A stretch of 64,000 nt of DNA from Streptomyces kanamyceticus (lineage in GTDB: Bacteria > Actinomycetota > Actinomycetes > Streptomycetales > Streptomycetaceae). Positions 55,151-64,000 of the stretch are shown piece by piece (position 1 is the stretch's first letter; every line of letters begins with the position of its first letter). The DNA lies in contig NZ_CP023699.1 of NCBI RefSeq assembly GCF_008704495.1, forward strand, positions 3,410,001 to 3,474,000. The letters are read 5' to 3'. Under the pieces are notes generated by a model that did no database searches, was not told the DNA's origin, and was given only the letters and a program-made list of their open reading frames with translations. The translations under genes and the position numbers were made by a program.

Positions 55151-55557
55151 ATCTCCTCCTGAACCGTTCCGGCAGCCTCCTGCACGCCAGGGCGCGGACC
55201 CTGCCCCTCACCCTCGCGAGCCACGGCGGCACCGTCCGGGTCCCCGTCGTCGTGCTCGGCCCGCTCCTCGCCGCCTCGGCGATCGGCGTCGGGCTGCGGA
55301 ACGTGCTCGGGGACGTGGGGCTCGTGGCCGGGGCCGCCGCGCTGATCGGGGCGCGGCTGAGCTGGCTACCGGTGCTGGCGTACGGCAGTGCGGTCTACCT
55401 CGCGGCGCCCGACCCCGGGGGTGCCGCCGCGCTCTGGGCCTGGCTGATGCAGCCGGGGCCGCAGGGCGCGTCGTGGGCGGTGGCCTGCGGCCTCTTCGTC
55501 TGCGGCGGTGCGCTCTACGTCCGGTGCGGGGCGCGGCCCGAAGGACCCCGGGACTGA
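55147..55557 (+). CDS. Small membrane protein (ABC-2 permease-like remnant)
   Basis: 136 residues with about three hydrophobic segments (VPVVVLGPLLAASAIGVGL, GLVAGAAALIGARLSWLPV, WAVACGLFVCGGALYV). In other Streptomyces a sigma factor of this kind is followed by ABC transporter genes, and the sequence VRVPVVVLGPLLAAS looks like the end domain of such permeases. No ATPase gene is present. The GTG overlaps the stop of the decayed upstream gene; the 3' end overlaps the convergent rhomboid-like gene by 43 bp. Confidence 0.5.
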   Translation: MNLLLNRSGSLLHARARTLPLTLASHGGTVRVPVVVLGPLLAASAIGVGLRNVLGDVGLVAGAAALIGARLSWLPVLAYGSAVYLAAPDPGGAAALWAWLMQPGPQGASWAVACGLFVCGGALYVRCGARPEGPRD

Positions 55558-56549
55558 CGCCCGCGGCCGAGCAGCGGCCAGGTGGCCACGCCGATCAGGA
55601 GCGCCAGGAGGTGGCCCCAGTTCGTCATCGGGTCGGCGAACTCGATCAGGTCCTCGACCAGCATCAGGCCGAAGCCCGCCAGGACGGTCCAGCGCAGCCA
55701 CGGCGCGAGCAGGCCCGCCAGCGCGCCGACGCTGGCCGCCACGCCGAAGCTGATGCCGTAGTCGAGGCGGTGCAGGGAGCTGTCGGGCAGGTGCCCCGCG
55801 AGGACCGAGAGGCCGACGGGGACCTCGGTGGCGAGCGTGGCGACGCCGTGCCCGAGCAGGAAGACGCCCGCGGTGCGCCAGGCGCCGATGCGGCGTTCCA
55901 GTGCGGTCAGGACGAGCAGGAAGCCGATCGCGTACGGCGAGGTGATGCCGCCCGCGATCCACAGGGCGCTGGCCACCAGGACCAGGCCGGGGGCGTGGGC
56001 GAGGTTGGTCACGTCCGTGCTGGAGCTCTGGAGCAGGGAGTCGACGAGGCTCGGGGCGGCGTACTCGGTGAGGAGGGACGTGGCCGCGAGGACCAGGGCG
56101 TAGACGAAGGTGAAGGGGGCACCCTTGGGGGTGGGGAGGAGGTGCCACGGGTGGAGGGGGTGGCGGAGGGGGGCGCTGGTCCGCTGCGGGGCTCCGGTCC
56201 GCTGCGGGGTTCCGGTCCGCTGCGGGGTTCCGATTCGCTGCGGGGTTCCGGTCCGCTGCTGGGTGCCAGTCCGCTGCCGGGTGCCAGTCCGCTGCTGGGT
56301 GCGCTCCGTCTGTTCAGGGGCGGGGCCGTCCCGGTATACCCGTCCTCGCCATCCTTGCGCCGGCGCCTCCGAGCTCGCCCCTGGAGCCTGCGCCACTGTG
56401 CTCCGGGCGGGAATACCGGTACGTCCCCTCCCGTTTCGAGCGCGACCGTCCGCCGGTGGGGGCTGCTGCGCGGGGATTCCGTTCAGGGGCGGCTCCGGGT
56501 CCTCCTGGGGTCCGGGCATGACCTCGGGGGACTTCACGCTGTGGTTCAC
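55515..56549 (-). CDS. Rhomboid-like membrane protein with N-terminal hexapeptide repeats
   Basis: 344 residues from GTG 56549 (AGGAG ten bases upstream; in-frame ATGs at 56519 and 56636 are alternatives). A disordered N-terminus has seven hexapeptides QRTGTP. Five or six membrane helices follow (FVYALVLAATSLLTEY, GLVLVASALWIAGGI, GVFLLGHGVATLATE, SFGVAASVGALAGLL). The helices LDYGISFGVAASVGALAG and NWGHLLALLIGVATW match rhomboid-like proteins of actinomycetes, but the catalytic GxS is not evident (GVAAS instead), so protease activity is doubtful. Confidence 0.78.
   Translation of the reverse strand: MNHSVKSPEVMPGPQEDPEPPLNGIPAQQPPPADGRARNGRGRTGIPARSTVAQAPGASSEAPAQGWRGRVYRDGPAPEQTERTQQRTGTRQRTGTQQRTGTPQRIGTPQRTGTPQRTGAPQRTSAPLRHPLHPWHLLPTPKGAPFTFVYALVLAATSLLTEYAAPSLVDSLLQSSSTDVTNLAHAPGLVLVASALWIAGGITSPYAIGFLLVLTALERRIGAWRTAGVFLLGHGVATLATEVPVGLSVLAGHLPDSSLHRLDYGISFGVAASVGALAGLLAPWLRWTVLAGFGLMLVEDLIEFADPMTNWGHLLALLIGVATWPLLGRGRQSRGPSGRAPHRT
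56178..56303 (-). repeat. Seven 18-bp tandem repeats in the rhomboid-like gene
   Basis: Seven degenerate 18-bp units (consensus ggtccgctgcggggttcc on the + strand) encode QRTGTP-type hexapeptides. The unit length keeps the reading frame. Similar in-frame 18-bp slippage is seen in the SARP regulator gene. Confidence 0.93.
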
Positions 56550-56723
56550 GGGTGAGGCGCTCCTTCCGTCTTCGCCCACCCTTTGCCTCTTTTTCCGGCG
56601 TTGTCTATGACCGACGCCACGTGAGGGGCGATTCACAGCAACCTCTTGGGTTCATTTCGCGTTGCGGGGTGCGGCCGCATAACTCGCTTACGGCTCGCGG
56701 CAGTAGCTTCTACGCTGGCGCCC

Positions 56724-57401
56724 ATGCACACCCACACCACCGCCCCCGTCGTCCTCGACCGGCGCGAGGGGCCGTACGGCGAAGTCGTACTGCGGCGCCA
56801 CGGTGAGCTGCTGCAGATCATCGCCAACGGCTGCTTCCTGATGGACACCTCGAACGGACGTTCGGAGCGATTGCTCGTCGACGCGGCGCGCGACGCCCTC
56901 GACGACAGGCCCGCGCCCGATGTCCTGATCGGCGGACTCGGCGTCGGCTTCTCCCTCGCCCACGCCGCCGCGGATCCCCGCTGGGGGCGCATCGCCGTGG
57001 TCGAGCGCGAGCAGGCGATCATCGACTGGCACCGCGAAGGGCCCCTCGCCGAGCTCTCCGGCGCGGCACTCGCCGATTCCCGCACCGAGATCCTGCACAC
57101 AGACCTGGTCGCCCACCTGGTCAGGACGCGGGACACGTACGACGCCCTCTGTCTCGACATCGACAACGGACCCGACTGGACCGTGACGGAGGACAACAAC
57201 TCCCTTTACTCGCCTACCGGTCTGGCCTCCTGCAAAGCACGCCTCAACCCCGGCGGAGTACTCGCCGTCTGGTCCGCCCAGCCCTCGTCCGCTTTCGACG
57301 ACGCTCTACGGAATGCCGGATTCTGTGGGGTACGCACCAAAGAGATCCCCGTTGCCCGAGGCGTCCCCGACGTGGTGCACCTCGGCGTAAGGGCTGCGTA
57401 G
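56724..57401 (+). CDS. Spermidine-synthase-like SAM-binding protein
   Basis: 225 residues. It has the N-terminal beta part (REGPYGEVVLRRHGELLQII), the SAM-type motif VLIGGLGVGFSLAHAA, acidic EREQAIIDWHR, and YDALCLDIDNGPDW. Members of this family are annotated spermidine synthase, but this one is short and lacks several polyamine-site residues, so a different aminopropyl- or methyltransferase role is possible. TACGCT seven bases before the ATG suggests a short leader or none. Confidence 0.85.
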   Translation: MHTHTTAPVVLDRREGPYGEVVLRRHGELLQIIANGCFLMDTSNGRSERLLVDAARDALDDRPAPDVLIGGLGVGFSLAHAAADPRWGRIAVVEREQAIIDWHREGPLAELSGAALADSRTEILHTDLVAHLVRTRDTYDALCLDIDNGPDWTVTEDNNSLYSPTGLASCKARLNPGGVLAVWSAQPSSAFDDALRNAGFCGVRTKEIPVARGVPDVVHLGVRAA

Positions 57402-57467
57402 CCGAGGTGCCTTCGCGACCCGTACCCTGCTGACCGAACACAAGCGATCAGTGTCAGGGGCGGGGCG

Positions 57468-58208
57468 ATGGAGCAGACACACACCTCCCACAACGGCGCT
57501 ACGGCGGCGATGCCCGGCGCTCAGCGCCGGGTGCTGGTGGTCGAGGACGACCCGACGATCGTCGACGCCATCGCCGCCCGGCTGCGCGCCGAGGGTTTTG
57601 TCGTGCAAACGGCGGGCGACGGGCCCTCGGCGGTCGACACCGCCCAGGCGTGGCAGCCCGATCTGCTGATTCTCGACATCATGCTGCCGGGCTTCGACGG
57701 CCTGGAGGTGTGCCGCCGGGTGCAGGCCCAGCGGCCCGTCCCCGTCCTCATGCTCACCGCGCGTGATGACGAGACGGACATGCTGGTCGGGCTCGGCGTC
57801 GGCGCGGACGACTACATGACCAAGCCGTTCTCCATGCGGGAGCTGGCGGCGCGCGTGCACGTCCTGCTGCGCAGGGTCGAGCGGGCCGCGCTCGCCGCGA
57901 CCACGCCCCGCAGCGGCATCCTGCGCCTGGGCGAGCTGGAGATCGACCACGCCCAGCGGCGAGTGCGGGTGCGCAGCGAGGACGTCCATCTGACGCCCAC
58001 CGAGTTCGACCTGCTCGTCTGCCTGGCCAATACGCCGCGTGCGGTGCTCTCGCGCGAGCAGCTGCTCGCCGAGGTGTGGGACTGGGCCGACGCGTCGGGG
58101 ACCCGCACCGTCGACAGCCACATCAAGGCGCTGCGCCGGAAGATCGGCGCGGAGCGGATCCGTACGGTGCACGGCGTCGGGTACGCCCTCGAGACGCCCA
58201 CACCGTGA
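57468..58208 (+). CDS. OmpR-family response regulator
   Basis: 246 residues. Receiver domain: VLVVEDDPTIVDAIAARLRAEGF, phospho-Asp in LLILDIMLPGFDG, and TKPFSMRELAARV. C-terminal winged helix: LTPTEFDLLVCLANTPRAVLSREQLLAEVWDW and HIKALRRKIG. Paired with the downstream kinase (13-bp gap). The pair sits between lon and kgd, as in S. coelicolor. Confidence 0.95.
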   Translation: MEQTHTSHNGATAAMPGAQRRVLVVEDDPTIVDAIAARLRAEGFVVQTAGDGPSAVDTAQAWQPDLLILDIMLPGFDGLEVCRRVQAQRPVPVLMLTARDDETDMLVGLGVGADDYMTKPFSMRELAARVHVLLRRVERAALAATTPRSGILRLGELEIDHAQRRVRVRSEDVHLTPTEFDLLVCLANTPRAVLSREQLLAEVWDWADASGTRTVDSHIKALRRKIGAERIRTVHGVGYALETPTP

Positions 58209-58221
58209 GGCGGGCCCTGCG

Positions 58222-59301
58222 ATGAGCGGGCCCTTCGGAGGGCTGCAGCCGTTCTCCATCAAGACGAAGCTCGGCGCCCTGGTGGTCGTCTCGGTGTTCA
58301 TCACCACCGGACTGCTCCTGGTCGCCATGAAGACCGAGACCGAGCTGCGCTTCATCACCGTCTTCTCGGTGATCGCCACACTGCTGATCACCCAGTTCGT
58401 GGCGCACAGCCTCACCGCGCCCCTTGACGAGATGAACGCGGTGGCCCGCGCCGTCTCGCACGGCGACTACACGCGCCGGGTGCGCGGCGCCGACCGGCGC
58501 GACGAGCTGGGCGACGTGGCCTCCACCATCAACCGCATGGCCGACGACCTGGAGGCCCAGGACCGGCAGCGCAAGGAACTCGTCGCCAACGTCTCGCACG
58601 AGCTGCGCACCCCCATCGCCGGGCTGCGCGCGGTCCTGGAGAACGTCGTCGACGGCGTCTCCGCCGCCGACCCGGAGACCATGCGCACCGCCCTGAAGCA
58701 GACGGAGCGCCTCGGCAGGCTCGTGGACACCCTCCTGGACCTGTCCCGCCTGGACAACGGCGTCGTCCCGCTCAAGGCCCGCCGCTTCGAGGTGTGGCCC
58801 TATCTGTCGGGCGTCCTGAAGGAGGCCAACATGGTCGCCTCCGCGCGCGGGGGCATCGCGTCGGGCTCCGGCAGCCATACGCGTACGGACGTCCATCTGC
58901 ACCTCGACGTGTCGCCGCCCGAGCTGACCGCCCACGCGGACCAGGAGCGGCTGCACCAGGTCGTGGCGAACCTCATCGACAACGCCGTCAAGCACAGCCC
59001 GCCGCACGGCCGGGTGACGGTGCGGGCCCGGCGCGGTTTCTCTCCGGAGTCCCTGGACCTGGAGGTGCTCGACGAGGGCCCCGGAATCCCGGAGTCCGAG
59101 TGGCACCGCGTCTTCGAGCGCTTCAACCGCGGCAGCCACGCGGGCGCCCCCGCCCACGGCCAGGGCAACGACGGCGGCACGGGCCTCGGCCTCGCCATCG
59201 CCCGCTGGGCGGTCGATCTGCACGGCGGCCACATCGGAGTGGCCGAATCCCCTCGGGGCTGCCGGATCCAGGTCACTCTTCCGGGCCTGCCCGAAGTGTG
59301 A
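58222..59301 (+). CDS. Sensor histidine kinase
   Basis: 359 residues. Two close membrane helices at about 17-37 and 45-65 leave almost no external loop, so it probably senses a signal in the membrane. HAMP (VARAVSHGDYTRRV, RRDELGDVASTINRMADDL), HisKA box LVANVSHELRTPIAGLRAVL, N box VANLIDNAVKHSPPHG, G1 LDEGPGIPESEW and GTGLGLAIARWAVDLHGG are all intact. Cognate partner of the regulator upstream. Confidence 0.95.
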   Translation: MSGPFGGLQPFSIKTKLGALVVVSVFITTGLLLVAMKTETELRFITVFSVIATLLITQFVAHSLTAPLDEMNAVARAVSHGDYTRRVRGADRRDELGDVASTINRMADDLEAQDRQRKELVANVSHELRTPIAGLRAVLENVVDGVSAADPETMRTALKQTERLGRLVDTLLDLSRLDNGVVPLKARRFEVWPYLSGVLKEANMVASARGGIASGSGSHTRTDVHLHLDVSPPELTAHADQERLHQVVANLIDNAVKHSPPHGRVTVRARRGFSPESLDLEVLDEGPGIPESEWHRVFERFNRGSHAGAPAHGQGNDGGTGLGLAIARWAVDLHGGHIGVAESPRGCRIQVTLPGLPEV

Positions 59302-59577
59302 AGTTGACGTAGGGTTCGAGACGGAAGCGGACCGCGGGCGGATCTCAGCCCCGCCCGGGCGCCGCCGCCGCGCGTAGACGCCTCATCGGCGTACCCGCGC
59401 GGCCATCTGGCGTTGCAGAACCTCGCTTGTTTCCCGCCATTTACGGCCCTGAAACCCTCGTTCCGGTGTGACTTACGCGACGGATGACGGGCCCGGTCTG
59501 CACCTCGTGGCAATGGAGGCGTAGCCTTAATTCCCGCTGTCCATCACCTTGTGAAGCGGAAGAGGGCGGTTACCGCC

Positions 59578-62500
59578 GTGTCGTCACAGTCCCCCAGTAG
59601 TTCGAGCATCTCGACCGACCAAGACGGTCAGGGCAAGGACCCTGCTGCTGCCTTCGGTCCCAATGAGTGGCTCGTCGACGAGATCTATCAGCAGTACCTC
59701 CAGGACCCGAATTCGGTCGACCGAGCCTGGTGGGACTTCTTTGCCGACTACAAGCCAGGGGTGGGCGCTTCCGTAGCCGCCGCCCCGGCGAAGCCGGCGG
59801 GTGACGCGGCCGCGGGGGCTGCGCCCACCACCACTCCCGCCGCGCCCGCTGCCCCGGCGAAGTCCGCGGCTCCGGCCGCGCCCGCCGCGCCCGCGGCTCC
59901 GGCCACGAGCAGCTCGGCCGCTCCGAAGGCCACGCCCGCCGCGGCGAAGCCCGCGGCGGCAAGCAGCGCCGCAGGCGCCCCCGCCTCCAAGCCGGCGGCC
60001 GCTGCCGCCAAGGCAGCTGAGCCGGCCAAGCCCGCCGAGGCCCAGGGGCCCGAGTACGTGACGCTGCGTGGCCCTTCGGCCGCCGTCGCGAAGAACATGA
60101 ACGCCTCGATCGAGGTCCCGACGGCGACGTCGGTCCGCGCGGTCCCGGTGAAGCTGCTCTTCGACAACCGCATCGTCATCAACAACCACCTCAAGCGCGC
60201 CCGCGGCGGGAAGATCTCCTTCACGCACCTCATCGGGTACGCGATGGTGCAGGCCATCAAGACCATGCCGTCGATGAACTACTCCTTCGTGGAGAAGGAC
60301 GGCAAGCCGACCCTGGTCAAGCCGGAGCACATCAACTTCGGCCTCGCCATCGACCTGGTCAAGCCCAACGGCGACCGCCAGCTCGTGGTCGCGGGCATCA
60401 AGAAGGCCGAGACCCTGAACTTCTTCGAGTTCTGGCAGGCCTACGAGGACATCGTCCGGCGCGCCCGCGACGGCAAGCTCGGCATGGACGACTTCACCGG
60501 CGTCACGGTCTCGCTGACCAACCCCGGCGGCCTCGGCACCGTCCACTCGGTCCCGCGCCTGATGCCCGGACAGTCGGTCATCATGGGCGTCGGCGCCATG
60601 GACTACCCCGCGGAGTTCCAGGGCACCTCCCAGGACACCCTGAACAAGCTCGGCATCTCGAAGGTCATGACGCTCACGTCGACCTACGACCACCGGGTCA
60701 TCCAGGGCGCCGCCTCCGGCGAGTTCCTGCGCATCGTCGCGAACCTCCTCCTCGGCGAGGGCGAGTTCTACGACGAGATCTTCAAGGCTCTCCGGATCCC
60801 CTACGAGCCGGTCCGCTGGCTCAAGGACATCGACGCCTCGCACGACGACGACGTCACGAAGGCCGCCCGCGTCTTCGAGCTGATCCACTCCTACCGCGTC
60901 CGCGGCCACGTCATGGCCGACACGGACCCGCTGGAGTACAAGCAGCGCAAGCACCCCGACCTGGACATCACCGAGCACGGCCTCACCCTGTGGGACCTGG
61001 AGCGGGAGTTCGCGGTCGGCGGCTTCGCCGGCAAGTCGATGATGAAGCTGCGCGACGTCCTCGGCGTCCTGCGCGACTCGTACTGCCGCACCACCGGCGT
61101 CGAGTTCATGCACATCCAGGACCCGAAGCAGCGCAAGTGGCTGCAGGACCGCATCGAGCGCCAGCACGCCACGAAGCCGGAGCGCGAGGAGCAGCTGCGC
61201 ATCCTGCGCCGCCTGAACTCCGCGGAGGCCTTCGAGACCTTCCTGCAGACGAAGTACGTCGGCCAGAAGCGCTTCTCCCTGGAGGGCGGCGAGTCGGTCA
61301 TCCCGCTGCTCGACGCCGTCATCGACAGCGCCGCCGAGTCGCGTCTGGACGAGGTCGTCATCGGCATGGCCCACCGCGGCCGCCTGAACGTCCTCGCCAA
61401 CATCGTCGGCAAGTCGTACGCCCAGATCTTCCGCGAGTTCGAGGGCAACATGGACCCCAAGTCCATGCACGGCTCCGGCGACGTGAAGTACCACCTGGGC
61501 GCCGAGGGCACCTTCACCGGCCTGGACGGCGAGCAGATCAAGGTCTCCCTCGCGGCGAACCCGTCCCACCTGGAGACGGTCGACCCGATCATCGAGGGCA
61601 TCGCCCGCGCCAAGCAGGACGTCATCAACAAGGGCGGCACGGACTTCACGGTCCTGCCCGTCGCCCTGCACGGTGACGCGGCCTTCGCGGGCCAGGGCGT
61701 GGTCGCCGAGACGCTGAACATGTCGCAGCTGCGCGGCTACCGCACCGGCGGCACGGTCCACATCGTCATCAACAACCAGGTCGGCTTCACCGCCGCCCCG
61801 GAGTCGTCGCGCTCCTCCATGTACGCCACGGACGTGGCCCGCATGATCGAGGCGCCGATCTTCCACGTGAACGGCGACGACCCCGAGGCCGTCGTCCGCG
61901 TTGCCCGTCTGGCCTTCGAGTTCCGCCAGGCGTTCAACAAGGACGTCGTCATCGACCTCATCTGCTACCGCCGCCGCGGTCACAACGAGTCGGACAACCC
62001 GGCGTTCACGCAGCCGCTGATGTACGACCTGATCGACAAGAAGCGCTCGGTGCGCAAGCTCTACACCGAGTCCCTCATCGGTCGCGGCGACATCACCCTG
62101 GAAGAGGCCGAGCAGGCGCTGCAGGACTTCCAGGGCCAGCTGGAGAAGGTCTTCACGGAGGTCCGCGAGGCCACCGCGCAGCCCGGCGAGGCCGAGGTGT
62201 CCGCGCCGGAGGCCGAGTTCCCGGTCAAGATCGACACCGCGATCTCCCGTGAGATCGTGAAGCGGATCGCCGAGTCCCAGGTCAACATCCCCGACCGGGT
62301 CACCGTCCACCCGCGCCTGCTGCCGCAGCTGCAGCGCCGCGCGACGATGGTCGAAGAGGGCACGATCGACTGGGGCATGGGCGAGACCCTCGCCATCGGC
62401 TCGCTGCTCCTGGAGGGCACCCCGGTCCGCCTGTCGGGCCAGGACTCGCGCCGCGGCACGTTCGGTCAGCGCCACGCGGTCCTCATCGACCGTGCGACGG

Positions 62501-63414
62501 GCGAGGACTTCACGCCGCTCCTGTACCTCTCCGAGGACCAGGCGCGTTACAACGTGTACGACTCGCTGCTCTCCGAGTACGCGGTGATGGGCTTCGAGTA
62601 CGGCTACTCGCTGGCCCGCCCCGAGGCTCTGGTGATGTGGGAGGCGCAGTTCGGCGACTTCGTCAACGGCGCGCAGACGGTGGTGGACGAGTACATCTCG
62701 GCCGCCGAGCAGAAGTGGAACCAGCACTCCGGCGTCACGCTGCTGCTGCCCCACGGCTACGAGGGCCAGGGCCCGGACCACTCGTCCGCCCGCATCGAGC
62801 GGTTCCTCCAGCTGTGCGCGCAGAACAACATGACCGTCGCGATGCCGACGCTCCCTTCGAACTACTTCCACCTCCTGCGGTGGCAGGTGCACAACCCGCA
62901 CCACAAGCCGCTGGTCGTCTTCACCCCGAAGTCGATGCTGCGCCTGAAGGCCGCCGCGTCGAAGACGGAGGAGTTCACCAGCGGTGGCTTCCGCCCGGTG
63001 ATCGGCGACGCGACGGTCGACCCGGCCGCGGTGCGCAAGGTGGTGTTCTGCGCGGGCAAGCTCTACTACGACCTCGAGGCGGAGCGCACCAAGCGCGGCG
63101 CGACGGACACGGCCATCATCCGCATCGAGCGCCTGTACCCGCTGCCGGGTGCCGAGCTCCAGGCGGAGATCGCCAAGTTCCCGAACGCCGAGAAGTACCT
63201 GTGGGCGCAGGAGGAGCCGGCGAACCAGGGCGCGTGGCCCTTCATCGCCCTCAACCTCATCGACCACCTGGACCTGGCGGTCGGCGCCGACATCCCGCAC
63301 GGCGAGCGCCTGCGCCGCATCTCGCGCCCGCACGGCTCGTCCCCCGCGGTCGGCTCGAAGAAGCGTCACGAGCAGGAGCAGGAGCAGCTCGTACGCGAGG
63401 TGTTCGAGGCCTAG
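59578..63414 (+). CDS. kgd: Multifunctional 2-oxoglutarate metabolism enzyme (E2-E1 fusion, KGD/SucA)
   Basis: 1278 residues. N-terminal segment [30 protein letters not shown]; an Ala/Pro/Lys linker (about 60-160); an E2-type succinyltransferase core (about 170-400, with [10 protein letters not shown] holding the catalytic His); then the thiamin-diphosphate E1 domains ([45 protein letters not shown]). This fusion, typical of Actinobacteria, replaces separate E1 and E2 of the TCA-cycle complex; it lacks a lipoyl domain. The GTG at 59578 is chosen because homologues begin there and GGGCGG lies eight bases upstream; a GTG at 59551 would add nine residues. A terminator follows. Confidence 0.96.
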   Translation: MSSQSPSSSSISTDQDGQGKDPAAAFGPNEWLVDEIYQQYLQDPNSVDRAWWDFFADYKPGVGASVAAAPAKPAGDAAAGAAPTTTPAAPAAPAKSAAPAAPAAPAAPATSSSAAPKATPAAAKPAAASSAAGAPASKPAAAAAKAAEPAKPAEAQGPEYVTLRGPSAAVAKNMNASIEVPTATSVRAVPVKLLFDNRIVINNHLKRARGGKISFTHLIGYAMVQAIKTMPSMNYSFVEKDGKPTLVKPEHINFGLAIDLVKPNGDRQLVVAGIKKAETLNFFEFWQAYEDIVRRARDGKLGMDDFTGVTVSLTNPGGLGTVHSVPRLMPGQSVIMGVGAMDYPAEFQGTSQDTLNKLGISKVMTLTSTYDHRVIQGAASGEFLRIVANLLLGEGEFYDEIFKALRIPYEPVRWLKDIDASHDDDVTKAARVFELIHSYRVRGHVMADTDPLEYKQRKHPDLDITEHGLTLWDLEREFAVGGFAGKSMMKLRDVLGVLRDSYCRTTGVEFMHIQDPKQRKWLQDRIERQHATKPEREEQLRILRRLNSAEAFETFLQTKYVGQKRFSLEGGESVIPLLDAVIDSAAESRLDEVVIGMAHRGRLNVLANIVGKSYAQIFREFEGNMDPKSMHGSGDVKYHLGAEGTFTGLDGEQIKVSLAANPSHLETVDPIIEGIARAKQDVINKGGTDFTVLPVALHGDAAFAGQGVVAETLNMSQLRGYRTGGTVHIVINNQVGFTAAPESSRSSMYATDVARMIEAPIFHVNGDDPEAVVRVARLAFEFRQAFNKDVVIDLICYRRRGHNESDNPAFTQPLMYDLIDKKRSVRKLYTESLIGRGDITLEEAEQALQDFQGQLEKVFTEVREATAQPGEAEVSAPEAEFPVKIDTAISREIVKRIAESQVNIPDRVTVHPRLLPQLQRRATMVEEGTIDWGMGETLAIGSLLLEGTPVRLSGQDSRRGTFGQRHAVLIDRATGEDFTPLLYLSEDQARYNVYDSLLSEYAVMGFEYGYSLARPEALVMWEAQFGDFVNGAQTVVDEYISAAEQKWNQHSGVTLLLPHGYEGQGPDHSSARIERFLQLCAQNNMTVAMPTLPSNYFHLLRWQVHNPHHKPLVVFTPKSMLRLKAAASKTEEFTSGGFRPVIGDATVDPAAVRKVVFCAGKLYYDLEAERTKRGATDTAIIRIERLYPLPGAELQAEIAKFPNAEKYLWAQEEPANQGAWPFIALNLIDHLDLAVGADIPHGERLRRISRPHGSSPAVGSKKRHEQEQEQLVREVFEA

Positions 63415-63434
63415 GCCTCGACGGTTCTCCGTAC

Positions 63435-63479
63435 GGTGGGCCCGGTCCCGAGCGCTTGTCGCCCGGGGCCGGGCCCACC
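63435..63479 (+). terminator. Terminator after kgd
   Basis: GGTGGGCCCGG (63435-63445) pairs with CCGGGCCCACC (63469-63479), 20 bp after the kgd stop codon. The 23-base loop can pair further internally. No T tract. Confidence 0.75.
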
Positions 63480-63552
63480 GGCGTACACGGGGGAATCGGA
63501 ACACTGCCTATGCTGGACGCCCCGAGCACATCGTCCGAACGCGGAGCCTGTT

Positions 63553-63735
63553 TTGTACTTCACCGACCGTGGCATCGAGGAACTGGAGAAGCGGCGCGGC
63601 CAGGAGGAGGTCACCTTCGAGTGGCTCGCCGAGCAGCTCCGCACCTTCGTGGACCTCAACCCGGACTTCGAGGTGCCGGTGGAGCGCCTGGCCACGTGGC
63701 TGGCGCGGCTGGACGACGAGGACGAGGACGAGTAG
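63553..63735 (+). CDS. Small conserved acidic protein (60 aa), TTG start
   Basis: 60 residues from TTG 63553 with GGAG six bases upstream: begins MYFTDRGIEELEKRRG and contains EEVTFEWLAEQLRTFVDLNP and FEVPVERLATWLARLDDEDE. The sequence is that of the small DUF6104-type proteins found next to kgd/sucA in Streptomyces. Helical and strongly acidic at the end. No in-frame ATG or GTG fits. Function unknown; its constant neighbour suggests a link to 2-oxoglutarate metabolism, but a terminator-like stem separates the two. Confidence 0.78.
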   Translation: MYFTDRGIEELEKRRGQEEVTFEWLAEQLRTFVDLNPDFEVPVERLATWLARLDDEDEDE

Positions 63736-64000
63736 TCACCTGCCGAGCAGAGCGGGGGCCAGCTCGCGCCACTGCGGCAGCGGCAGTTCGGCCGGGTCCT
63801 CGGTGAGCACCTGTACGCAGACGTGGTCGGCGCCCGCGTCGAGATGCTCCCGCACGCGCGCGTGGAGCACGTCCACGTCTCCGTAGGCGACGATCGCGTC
63901 GACCAGACGGCGGCTCGGACGCCCTCCCGCCATGTCCTGGTCGCCGAATCCCAGGCGGCGCATGTTCGCCGCCTGATGGGGCGCTCTCGTGACGTAGCTC
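63736..64000 (-). CDS. LLM-class F420-dependent oxidoreductase, C-terminal part
   Basis: The reverse strand is open from the window edge to a stop at 63736 (about 88 codons). It reads SYVTRAPHQAANMRRLGFGDQDMAGG, RLVDAIVAYGDVDVLHARVREHLDAGADHVCVQVL in two blocks, the typical end of luciferase-like F420-dependent oxidoreductases. The 5' part lies beyond the right edge, so no cofactor site can be checked. Its stop directly abuts the small acidic protein gene (convergent). Confidence 0.8.
   Translation of the reverse strand, partial: SYVTRAPHQAANMRRLGFGDQDMAGGRPSRRLVDAIVAYGDVDVLHARVREHLDAGADHVCVQVLTEDPAELPLPQWRELAPALLGR

Noticed and set aside
59584..63504. 1306-codon - strand frame across kgd
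   Set aside because: Pure antisense of the well-conserved KGD protein.

Overview
The window is very GC-rich, with GTG/TTG starts, ATGA/GTGA overlaps, a four-gene conservon, Ku/LigD end joining, a class F sortase, an SsgR-free cell-wall gene set and an E2-E1 fused 2-oxoglutarate dehydrogenase. Together these point to a Streptomyces chromosome. I see no IS element, prophage, CRISPR array, tRNA or rRNA.

Left part (1-19.2 kb): a phage-tail-like contractile injection system (CIS). A large SARP/NB-ARC/TPR regulator and the start of a CIS-associated beta-sandwich gene face left. Facing right is one tightly packed operon: sheath, inner tube, a tail-assembly-chaperone-like pair, a 1187-residue Pro/Ser/Ala-rich protein in the tape-measure slot, a second tube-family protein, a LysM hub protein, a VgrG-like spike, gp25, baseplate J, tail protein I, and a zinc-ribbon/membrane/discoidin-like protein that could tie the particle to the membrane. 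The divergent 577-bp gap carries two copies of a dyad (GGGCAG-N6-CTGCCC) exactly 162 bp apart, a likely control site. No tail fibre and no AAA+ ATPase is inside the window; the ATPase may lie beyond the left edge.

Middle part (19.2-42.6 kb): a 1701-residue protein of unknown function, a solitary type II thioesterase, a divergent Ku / split LigD (polymerase and ligase as two overlapping genes) repair locus, a small NTF2-like gene with a well-defined promoter between two operators, a NERD protein, a secreted protein with its class F sortase, a lipoprotein plus orphan sensor kinase, a small SH3-like secreted protein, a RodA/FtsW-PBP pair, two divergent non-haem diiron proteins, a TetR regulator and an NlpC/P60 hydrolase. 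Five copies of a short dispersed repeat sit in the gaps here.

Right part (42.6-64 kb): a conservon (sensor kinase, roadblock, DUF742, GTPase) ending in a styrene-monooxygenase-like flavoprotein, a PP2C-like protein, a beta-propeller lipoprotein, a MarR regulator, a GH25 lysozyme, Lon protease carrying an in-frame mini-repeat insertion, a decayed ECF sigma-factor gene, a small membrane protein, a rhomboid-like protein, a spermidine-synthase-like protein, a two-component system, kgd/sucA, a 60-residue TTG-start protein, and the end of an F420-dependent oxidoreductase gene.
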